From Phycisphaerales bacterium (lineage in GTDB: Bacteria > Planctomycetota > Phycisphaerae > UBA1845 > Fen-1342), in contig JADJXS010000001.1 of the NCBI GenBank assembly GCA_016710275.1, forward strand, positions 3,782,001-3,846,000: DNA of 64,000 bases, read 5' to 3'. The notes under the pieces were generated by a model. The model saw only the letters and a program-made list of their open reading frames with translations, was not told where the DNA came from and searched no databases. Of the stretch, positions 19,412 to 27,040 are shown one piece after another. Every line of letters starts with the position of its first letter. Within the stretch, counting starts at the first letter, position 1. Position numbers and translations under genes: made by a program.

Positions 19412-19582
19412 TCAGCTGGATACGGTGAGAATGGCAAGCAGCGAGGAGAGCAGAATGAGAAGGCAGGCAACCGGCGTCGCAACGTTCCGGCACGATGCGC
19501 CCGGGCGGATGGAGAGCCACCACCCGCACAACACCGTGCCGGCGATCGTGACCAGCCAGTAACCGAGCCGTTCCGGTTCCAT
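19412..19582 (-). CDS. Small membrane protein (56 aa) after the Flp pilin
   Basis: ATG 19582 follows the pilin stop by 20 bases, with a GGAAG-like ribosome site. The protein has two hydrophobic stretches (about residues 8-24 and 36-54) separated by a short Arg/Ser-containing loop. It is not recognised. The spacing suggests co-transcription with the pilin. It is short, so coding status is moderately certain. Confidence 0.5.
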   Translation of the reverse strand: MEPERLGYWLVTIAGTVLCGWWLSIRPGASCRNVATPVACLLILLSSLLAILTVSS

Positions 19583-19602
19583 CTGCGTGCGCTTCCGCCC
19601 GA

Positions 19603-19785
19603 TCAGGGCACTTCCGCGTTGATGGCGTCGTAGATGCCCTGCATGCTGCCGCCGATGCCGGCAATGGTGCCGATCGCGAAGAGCACGATCAGCCCCAGCA
19701 TGACCGCATACTCGGTGGCGGTCGGGCCATCCTCGCCTTGCAGCAGCCTGACGGCAGCCGCCCGAATCCGTTCCCGGATGCTCAT
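19603..19785 (-). CDS. Flp/Fap-type pilin subunit
   Basis: A 60-aa type IVb (Tad) pilin. A short basic leader (MSIRERIRAAAVRLLQGEDG) precedes the conserved PTATEYAVMLGLIVLFAI segment, which contains the Glu-Tyr pair of Flp pilins and forms the hydrophobic assembly helix. A prepilin peptidase would cleave near the Gly before PTATEY. A strong GGGGAGG ribosome site lies at 19791-19800. No tad/cpa assembly genes are in the window, so this is either a satellite pilin or a member of a dispersed system. Confidence 0.88.
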   Translation of the reverse strand: MSIRERIRAAAVRLLQGEDGPTATEYAVMLGLIVLFAIGTIAGIGGSMQGIYDAINAEVP

Positions 19786-20096
19786 CGGCGATCCTCCCCA
19801 TCCTGGAGTTCGTTCTCCCGGATTGTGCAATACGACCGCACCAGCTGCGCCGAAAACGCCCGCCGATCGAGCGTCCGATACTCTCTGCTGCCGTCCGGGA
19901 ACCCACAGGATGTCATGAATGGCACGCCAGGTCATCGCATCGAGTCCGATTGGGTGAGCGTTGGCTTGGGCGATGGCCGCGCGGGGCGCTTTCCGCACCT
20001 GTGCGGCTGCTGTAAACTCCGCATGTCTACCGCTGAATATCCCCTCTCCGGCGTGCCTGAGCCGACGGTCGGCCCCCCCGGCACACGCCCGACACA
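19786..20096. other. Divergent intergenic region between pilin and GT9 genes
   Basis: 311 bases with no credible gene. A -10-like TGTAAACT near 20009-20016 could serve the plus-strand glycosyltransferase. A nested inverted repeat (GTGCC ... GCCGAC/GTCGGC ... GGCAC) occupies about 20052-20085, just before the GT9 start. No operator was recognised. Confidence 0.35.
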
Positions 20097-21743
20097 GTGA
20101 GAGCCTGCGTGCGGATACTCGCCAGCAATCCGGACGGCATCGGCGACTTTCTGCTGCGCCAGCCGCTCTATGCGGCGCTGGAGGCCGCCGGGCACTCACT
20201 GCTGCTGCTGATCCGGCCGCATCATCTGCCGCTGGCTCCGCTGGTCGCGCCGCAGGCGGCGACGTGCGTCATCGGGGGCGATCCGTATTCAGAACAGATG
20301 CTGTCGACGAACCCGGCCGTCGAGGCGGCCGCGGCGGCCGCGCGCGAATTTGCCCCCGAATTGCTGCTGATCGCCCCTTATCAATGGACGGCGTTCGAGG
20401 AGCGGCTGGCCGAAGCGCTGCCGGATGTGCGGGTTGCGGCGCTGTCCGGGCGGATGTATCGCGGCGATCTTCGCGGCGGACACGATTGGCCCACCGCGCT
20501 GCACGTGGATCTCAGCGCCGCGGTGCATGAGGACGAGCCGGAGACGGAGAAGAACCGGCGGCTGGCGGGGCTGATCCTGGGAGGCGAGCCGCGGCTTGCG
20601 CCGCCGCGCGTCTGCCCGGGCGCGGCGCACCGCACGGCGGCGGACGTGTTGCTGGCGCGCCACGGGTTGCGGCGGGGTGAGTTCGTCCTGGCGTGTGTCG
20701 GGGAGCATGCGGACAACGCGGTTCGAAACTGGGGATTGGACGACTGGGCGGCGGTGCTGGCGCACTGGACCGATCGTTACGGGCGCGCCGTCATGCTGAC
20801 AGGCTCCGAATCCGAGCGCGCCGCCAGCGAGCGGGTGCGGGATGCGATGGGCGCGGCCGGTCGGCGGGCGGTGCTGATCTTCGAGCCGCTGGCGCCGCTC
20901 GAGCCGCTGATCGGGCTGACGGATGCGGCGCGCGCCTACATCGGCCGCGACACCGGCCCGATGCACCTGGCGGCCGCGATGGGCAAGCCGGTGATCGCCG
21001 TGTTCGGCGGCGGGCATTGGCCGCGCTTCGTGCCGGCCGCACGGACCGGATTGGTGGCTACCGTCGGCGTGCCGTGCATCGGCTGCGACTGGGTCTGCCC
21101 GTTTGAGCGGGCGGTGTGCATCCGCGACGTGCCGCGAGAAAGCATCACGGCGGCGATTGACGCACTGGAAAGCGGCGAGCCGGACGCGCTGCGCGTGTGC
21201 GTCCACGAGCCGGCGACGACGACGGTCGCCTCGATGCTGCGGCAACTCCGCGAACGCAACCACGTCGCCCAGCGCCGATTGCACGGGCACGAGCGCTCCC
21301 TGCGCATCCTGCGCGCTGAACACGCCGGCTGCCTGCCGGACGTGGTCGAGCGGCTGCGCGAGTCGGAGCGCCAGGTGGCCAGATTGGAATCGCGCGCGGC
21401 AATGGCCGAAGCGGCGCTGGCGGCAGCGGAGTCACAGAATGGGTCGCAATGTGCGGAGATTGCGCGGTTGCGATCGGAGCTGTTGCGCGCGGCGGAAGCG
21501 CGGCATGACGCGGAGCTGCGCGCCCGGGCGCTGGAGAGCGAGCGGGCGGCGCTGGGTCGCGTGACGCTGGAGGCGGGAGCGCGTTTTGAGCAGGTCAGCA
21601 CGGAACTGGATCATGCACGGGCGGACGCGGCTCGCTTCCGGCAGTATGTGGACGATCTGCGGCGCTCGCGCTGGCGGATGCTGGGGCTCAAGCTCGGCGC
21701 TGCGCGGCGGGCGGCGTGGGAAGATCGAGACGACATGCGCTGA
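20097..21743 (+). CDS. GT9 heptosyltransferase-like protein with coiled-coil tail
   Basis: Glycosyltransferase family 9 (ADP-heptose:LPS heptosyltransferase type). The N-terminus ILASNPDGIGDFLLRQPLY matches the family's opening strand and loop, and D285TGPMHLAAAMG is the donor-site signature. A Cys-rich segment (IGCDWVCPFERAVC) follows, as in many members. The catalytic part ends near residue 370. Residues about 380-548 are a heptad-like Glu/Arg/Ala coiled coil, which is unusual for GT9. GTG 20097 is the longest start. GTG 20109 has GAGAG upstream and may be the real one. The GT2-GT4 fusion gene begins 58 bases downstream. Confidence 0.85.
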   Translation: MRACVRILASNPDGIGDFLLRQPLYAALEAAGHSLLLLIRPHHLPLAPLVAPQAATCVIGGDPYSEQMLSTNPAVEAAAAAAREFAPELLLIAPYQWTAFEERLAEALPDVRVAALSGRMYRGDLRGGHDWPTALHVDLSAAVHEDEPETEKNRRLAGLILGGEPRLAPPRVCPGAAHRTAADVLLARHGLRRGEFVLACVGEHADNAVRNWGLDDWAAVLAHWTDRYGRAVMLTGSESERAASERVRDAMGAAGRRAVLIFEPLAPLEPLIGLTDAARAYIGRDTGPMHLAAAMGKPVIAVFGGGHWPRFVPAARTGLVATVGVPCIGCDWVCPFERAVCIRDVPRESITAAIDALESGEPDALRVCVHEPATTTVASMLRQLRERNHVAQRRLHGHERSLRILRAEHAGCLPDVVERLRESERQVARLESRAAMAEAALAAAESQNGSQCAEIARLRSELLRAAEARHDAELRARALESERAALGRVTLEAGARFEQVSTELDHARADAARFRQYVDDLRRSRWRMLGLKLGAARRAAWEDRDDMR

Positions 21744-21800
21744 CCGGATCCGGGCGCGCGCGGGCGACTGTTCGCCATCGCGCCGGAGCAGGGAGCAGGA

Positions 21801-24800
21801 ATGAACGCGAGCGGCGCGAACGGCGGGAGCGCGGGCAGGACGGCGGAGGCGCTCCGCGCCGAGCGCGCCACGTCCGGCGAGTCGCCGGGCGGATCGCCCA
21901 TTCCCGCGGTTCCGGCCGAACCCTGCACCGCAGCGCCGCTCCGGGTGCTGCCTGTCGATCTCTCTTCCGCGTCGGCGGCCCTGCAAACCGCCGCTCGTCG
22001 CGGCGGGTGCGTCGTCGCGGGCGAAGTCGATCCCGCTCTGCTGCTCGACCTTCTTCGCATTCTGATTCCGGCGACCGTTGCCCCCTCTGATCGTGACGTC
22101 GAAACGCAGGTCTGGCTGGTGGCAGGCTCGCGCGATTTCCGTCGCGCTGCGAGCCGGGCGGCACATGCTGCCGGCTGTGCCGATCGTCTTGCCGCGCTCG
22201 AAATGGATGCAGCGGGGCTGCTGCGCGAGACCGCGATCCCGGCGGCCGTGGTGCTGCTTGCCCTGCCGTCCGACCCGCGCGACGCGGCCCGCGCCCTGCG
22301 ATTCTGGTCCCGCGACGGCCTGCGCCGACGCATCCTGATTCCGGTCGAGGCATGCGCTGCGACCGCGTCCGCCATTCGCGGGTGGATGCAGCAGCGCGGC
22401 GCGAGCGAACACCCGTCGCCGATCCCGACGCTGCGCTGGTTTGAAGCGCCCGGCGCGCCGGCTGCCGGCCGCGTGCCTTCCGAACTGTTTCACTTTGCGC
22501 GAGACGTCGGCCGCGCCGAGCCGCCGGATCCCGCGATGATCGCGGAGGTGGGCGCGCGGCTGCGCGGGCATCGCCGCGACCGGGCCGCAGCGGCCGATGG
22601 CGCGCGGCGCGGCTGGCCGCGGCGGGCGCCGGATCATGAGCTGCCGTCGGCGCTGCCCGCCACGCTGCCGGACGGGACGCCGTGGCCGAAGATCTCGGTC
22701 ATCACGCCGTCGTTCAACCAGGGCGCCTACATCGAAGAGACGCTGCTTTCGGTCGCAAACCAGCGCTACCCGAACGTCGAGCACATCGTGATCGACGGCG
22801 GCTCGACCGACGCCACCGTCGACGTGCTGGAACGCTGGGCGCCGCGGCTCGCGCATTGCGTCCGCGAGCGCGACCGCGGGCAGAGTCACGCCATCAACAA
22901 GGGCTTTGCGCGCGCGACCGGCGAGCTGATGATGTGGCTCAACTCGGACGATCGCCTGGCCCCCGGGGCGCTGGCGGCCGCGGCGCTGGCGCTGCATCGC
23001 AGCAAGGCCGACATGGTCGCCGGAATCTGCGAAATTTACCGCGACGATGCGATGATCGAGCGGCACCTGACCTGCTGCCCCGACGGCCCGCTGCCGCTGG
23101 GCGATCTGCTGGACATCCCGCGTGCCTGGATGGGCGGGCAGTTCTTCTATCAGCCGGAGGTGATCTTCACGCGCGACCTCTGGCAGCGCGCCGGGGGGCG
23201 CGTCGATGAATCGTGGCACTACAGCATGGACTATGAGCTGTGGCTGCGCTTCGCCGCCGCCGGGGCGACCCTGTGCGTCATCGGACGCCCGATTGCGCAA
23301 TTCCGCGTTCATCCGCAGCAGAAGACGACAGCGGCCGCCGAATTCCGGGCCGAACTGGATCGCGTCGTGGCGCGCTTTCGAGCGGACCACGCCGATGCCC
23401 CGCACGTCACCCCCGTTGCCGACGGCGACGTCGGCCGCGACCGCATGCGGATCACCTTCTTCAACGACATCGGCTACATGGCCGGCGCCGGGGTCGCGCA
23501 CCAGCGGCTGGCGCGGGCCTGCGCCGCCGCCGGTCACGAAGTGAGCGTCGTGGCGGTCTCCGACGGCAGCACGCTGGACCGCGATCCACCCGTCTCCATT
23601 CAGAGCGCCTGCGAGCGAATCGCGGCGCAGCGGCCCGACGTGGTCGTGGTCGGGAATCTGCATTCGGCCGCACTCGGCCCGGAGCTGCTGGGCGCGATCT
23701 CCTCGCGCTGGCCGACGACGATGGTCCTGCACGACCAGTGGGCGCTGACGGGGCGCTGCGCGTATACCGGCGGCTGCGAGAAATACCGCGGCGGCTGCGA
23801 CCACACCTGCCCGACGCCGGAGGAATATCCGGCGCTGGCGCCGGAGCGCATCGCGGCTGCTCATCGCCACAAGCGCCTGCTGTATACCCAGGGGCACGCG
23901 GCGCCGCGCCTGCTCGCCAACAGCGAGTGGATGCGCCGCTTCGCCGCCGACGCGCTCGGACCGGGGGCGGACGGCCGACTGCTTCACACGCTGCGCCTCA
24001 GCGCACCGACCGATCTGTTCCGCCCGCGCGACCGGGCCGCCTGCCGCGAGCGCTTCGACCTGCCGGCGGATCGCTTCATCATCATGACCTCCGGAACGTC
24101 TGCCGATGATCCGCGCAAGGGGCTGAGCCACCTGGCGGAAGCGCTGCAGCTGCTGGACCTGCCGGACGTGCTGGTGGTCAGCATCGGCCACGCCGACGCG
24201 ACCCGCCCGCCGCCGATGCCGGGGTTCAGGGCCATGGGGTACCTGCGCGATCCGCGCGACGTGGCGATGCTCTACAGCGCCTGCGACCTGTTCGTCGGGC
24301 CGAGCCTGGCCGAGGCGTTCGGGCAGGTGTTCATCGAGGCGGCGGCCTGCGGCATTCCGAGCGTCGGCTACCCGGTCGGCGGCATTCCCGAAGCGCTGAT
24401 CGACGGCGTGAGCGGGCGCATCGCACGCGAGGTGTCGCCGGCGGCGCTGGCCGAAGCGATTGAAGAACTGTACGCCGACGACGCGCTGCGCAGCGACCTG
24501 GGAGCCTGGGCCAGAATTCTCGCCGAGTGCGAGTTCTCGCCGGAGGCATCGTATCGTTCGTGGTTCGGCGCGCTGCGGGCGGGCGGCATCGCGGAATCGC
24601 TGGGGTTGCGGCGGAAAATATGGCTGGCGCCGCGCGTGCCGGAGGCTCCGCGGGTCGAGTTCGTCTCGCCGGAGCATCCGGGCTGGTCGGCCGTGGACGG
24701 GTTCGATCACTGGGAAGGCCCCTATCCGCAGGATGATCTTCCGCGCTGTCGCTGGGCAATGGGGCCGGTCAGCCGGCTGAGCTTTGAGGACGCCGCGGGC

Positions 24801-25055
24801 GGCGAGCGGCTGCTGCTGATCGCATGCCGGAATTACTGGGCCGGCCAGCGGCTGCGCGTGGTGGTGAACGGCACCTGCGCCGGCGAACACGAAGTGCCGG
24901 TCTCGGGAAATGAACGGACGCTGAGCCTGTGCACGGGCATCATGGCGCGGGCGGGCCGGAACGAGGTCGAATTGCATCACTGGCAGTGGGACGCGACCAA
25001 CCCGGGGCGGCCGATCGCGCTGCTGATCCTGGAGATTCACGTGACGCCGCGCTGA
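21801..25055 (+). CDS. Fused GT2-GT4 glycosyltransferase with extra terminal domains
   Basis: A 1084-aa multidomain enzyme for surface glycan synthesis. Residues 1-296 are an Ala/Arg-rich region of unknown function. From K297 (KISVITPSFNQG) runs a GT-A family 2 domain with IDGGSTD and the WLNSDD metal-binding motif. From M549 (MRITFFND) runs a GT-B family 4 domain whose donor-site helix contains EAFGQVFIEAAACGIPSVGY. Residues about 940-1084 are a beta-rich module (EFVSPEHPGWSAVDGFDHWEG onward) that could bind carbohydrate. Two transferases in one chain imply two consecutive sugar additions. It follows the GT9 gene and ends 29 bases before polX. Confidence 0.86.
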   Translation: MNASGANGGSAGRTAEALRAERATSGESPGGSPIPAVPAEPCTAAPLRVLPVDLSSASAALQTAARRGGCVVAGEVDPALLLDLLRILIPATVAPSDRDVETQVWLVAGSRDFRRAASRAAHAAGCADRLAALEMDAAGLLRETAIPAAVVLLALPSDPRDAARALRFWSRDGLRRRILIPVEACAATASAIRGWMQQRGASEHPSPIPTLRWFEAPGAPAAGRVPSELFHFARDVGRAEPPDPAMIAEVGARLRGHRRDRAAAADGARRGWPRRAPDHELPSALPATLPDGTPWPKISVITPSFNQGAYIEETLLSVANQRYPNVEHIVIDGGSTDATVDVLERWAPRLAHCVRERDRGQSHAINKGFARATGELMMWLNSDDRLAPGALAAAALALHRSKADMVAGICEIYRDDAMIERHLTCCPDGPLPLGDLLDIPRAWMGGQFFYQPEVIFTRDLWQRAGGRVDESWHYSMDYELWLRFAAAGATLCVIGRPIAQFRVHPQQKTTAAAEFRAELDRVVARFRADHADAPHVTPVADGDVGRDRMRITFFNDIGYMAGAGVAHQRLARACAAAGHEVSVVAVSDGSTLDRDPPVSIQSACERIAAQRPDVVVVGNLHSAALGPELLGAISSRWPTTMVLHDQWALTGRCAYTGGCEKYRGGCDHTCPTPEEYPALAPERIAAAHRHKRLLYTQGHAAPRLLANSEWMRRFAADALGPGADGRLLHTLRLSAPTDLFRPRDRAACRERFDLPADRFIIMTSGTSADDPRKGLSHLAEALQLLDLPDVLVVSIGHADATRPPPMPGFRAMGYLRDPRDVAMLYSACDLFVGPSLAEAFGQVFIEAAACGIPSVGYPVGGIPEALIDGVSGRIAREVSPAALAEAIEELYADDALRSDLGAWARILAECEFSPEASYRSWFGALRAGGIAESLGLRRKIWLAPRVPEAPRVEFVSPEHPGWSAVDGFDHWEGPYPQDDLPRCRWAMGPVSRLSFEDAAGGERLLLIACRNYWAGQRLRVVVNGTCAGEHEVPVSGNERTLSLCTGIMARAGRNEVELHHWQWDATNPGRPIALLILEIHVTPR

Positions 25056-25084
25056 CCGGCGGCGGCGCGTCAGGAGTTCGGGAA

Positions 25085-26827
25085 GTGACCAATGCCGAAG
25101 CGGCCCGCGCGTTTGATGAGCTGGCCGACCTGCTGGAGATCAAGGGCGAGGACTCCTTTCGCGTCAACACCTACCGGCGGGTGGCGCGGACGCTGGGCGA
25201 CCTGGCCGTCGAACTGACCGACGTGGCGGCGCGCGGGGAACTGGCGGCGCTGCCGGGAATCGGGAAGGCCTCCGCGGAGAAAATCGAGGAACTGCTGCGA
25301 ACGGGGAAGCTCGCGCTGCGCGACGAGATCACCCGCGAGGTGCCCGCCACGCTGCTGGAGCTGCTGCAGGTGCAAGGGTTGGGGCCGAAGAAGGCGGCGC
25401 TGCTCTGGCGGGAGCGCGGCGTCACATCCCTCGCGCAATTGAAGCAGTGCATCGAGAGCGGCGGGCTGGCCGACCTGCGCGGCTTCGGGAAAAAGAGCAT
25501 CGACAGCATCCGGCAGGGAATCAGCTTCGTCGAGAGCAGCGCCGGGCGCTCGCGGCTGGGCTGGGCCTGGGGGGTGGCCCAGCGCGTGGCGGAGGCGCTG
25601 CGCGGGATTCCCGGAGTGACGCGCGTTGAGCCGGCGGGGTCGCTGCGGCGCGGGTGCGAGACCGTCGGCGATCTGGACCTGCTGTGCATCGCGGATGACG
25701 GCGCTGCGGTCGTCGATGCGTTCACGCGAATCGCCGGGGTCGAAGCGGTGCTGGCCCACGGTCCGACGAAGGGGTCGATCCGGCTGACGCCGGAGGCGGG
25801 CCGATCGATCCAGGTGGATCTGCGGGTGGTGCCGGCGGAGAGCTTCGGAGCCGCGTGGCAGTACTTCACCGGCAGCAAGCAGCACAACGTGCGGCTGCGC
25901 GAGCGGGCCGTGAAGCGCGGCTGGACGCTCAACGAATACGGGCTGAGCGAGAGTGACGGCGGCCGGGTGATCGCCTCGCGAACCGAGGAGGAAATCTACA
26001 AGGCGCTGAGGCTGCCCTGGGTTCCGCCGGAGCTGCGCGAGGATCGCGGCGAGCTGGAATTGACCGAAGCGCCGACCGACCTGCTCACGCTGGAGATGAT
26101 CCGCGGCGACCTGCACATGCACACCACGGCCAGCGACGGGAAGGCCACCATCGCCGAAATGGCGCAGCGTGCGATTGCGCGCGGGTATCAGTACATCGCG
26201 ATCACCGATCACTCGCAGAGCAGTGCCGTCGCCGGCGGACTGAAGCCCGATCGGCTTCTTGAGCACATAGCCGACGTGCGGCGCGTGGCGCGCGATTTTC
26301 CGCAACTGACGCTGCTGGCCGGGGCGGAGGTGGACATTCTCTCCGATCGGCTCGATTACCCCGATGAGCTGCTGGCGCAGCTCGATTGGGTCGTGGCGTC
26401 GATCCACTTCGGCATGGGTCATGACATCGAAGCCAATACGCGCCGCGCGCTGATGGCGATTGAGAACCCGTATGTGAATGTGCTGGCGCATCCGACCGGC
26501 CGGCTGATCAACAAGCGCGAGGCGATGCCGCTGGACATCGACGCCATCAGCCGCGCTGCGGCGCGGACCGGCACGGCGCTGGAGATCAACGCCTCCGCCT
26601 ATCGCCTGGACCTGCGCGACGTGCACGCGCGACTGGCACGCGACAACGGGGCGACACTGTGCATCGACACCGATGCGCACGCCGTCGAGCAGTTGGACCA
26701 GATGCGTTTCGGCGTGCTGACGGCGCGGCGCGGCTGGCTGCGGCGGCAGGATGTGCTCAACACCCGCACGATCGACGAGGTGCGGGCTTTCGTCGCCGCC
26801 AAGCGGGCGGCCGCCGGGGGTCGCTGA
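25085..26827 (+). CDS. polX: DNA polymerase X family protein with PHP domain
   Basis: Repair-type DNA polymerase of 580 aa, the usual length of bacterial PolX. N-terminal helix-hairpin-helix region (LPGIGKASAEKIEELL, then GLGPKKAALL). Palm carboxylates are D196 and D198 (VGDLDLLC) and D245 (VDLRVV). The C-terminal PHP domain starts at D342 (DLHMHTTASDG) and continues through ITDHSQS, SIHFG and DAHAVEQLD; in characterised bacterial PolX it gives a Mn-dependent 3'-5' exonuclease. GTG 25085 is chosen because AGGAG lies at 25072-25076; the open frame extends to 24929 inside the preceding gene. Together these fit base-excision or gap repair. Confidence 0.93.
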   Translation: MTNAEAARAFDELADLLEIKGEDSFRVNTYRRVARTLGDLAVELTDVAARGELAALPGIGKASAEKIEELLRTGKLALRDEITREVPATLLELLQVQGLGPKKAALLWRERGVTSLAQLKQCIESGGLADLRGFGKKSIDSIRQGISFVESSAGRSRLGWAWGVAQRVAEALRGIPGVTRVEPAGSLRRGCETVGDLDLLCIADDGAAVVDAFTRIAGVEAVLAHGPTKGSIRLTPEAGRSIQVDLRVVPAESFGAAWQYFTGSKQHNVRLRERAVKRGWTLNEYGLSESDGGRVIASRTEEEIYKALRLPWVPPELREDRGELELTEAPTDLLTLEMIRGDLHMHTTASDGKATIAEMAQRAIARGYQYIAITDHSQSSAVAGGLKPDRLLEHIADVRRVARDFPQLTLLAGAEVDILSDRLDYPDELLAQLDWVVASIHFGMGHDIEANTRRALMAIENPYVNVLAHPTGRLINKREAMPLDIDAISRAAARTGTALEINASAYRLDLRDVHARLARDNGATLCIDTDAHAVEQLDQMRFGVLTARRGWLRRQDVLNTRTIDEVRAFVAAKRAAAGGR

Positions 26828-27040
26828 TCGCGGAATCCCGTGGCCGAACTACCGCCTCTCTGAATCCGCGGCTTCTCCTCCTCTACATCCGATAATTCCG
26901 CAACGGTTCGCTTCCGGGCCGCGATTGCATGGCCGGATGGGAATTCCCGCGCTGGGGCGGATTTCGCGGTCCGAACCGGCCGGTCGCTCGTGAGAAAGGT
27001 GGGGGACAGACAACCGCCACCCAATCTCAAGGAGCTGACC

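Noticed and set aside
21432..25040. 1202-codon open frame antisense to the glycosyltransferase genes
   Set aside because: The composition is Arg/His/Gln/Gly-rich without domains. It is a high-GC shadow of the sense codons; the sense strand has clear GT2 and GT4 motifs.
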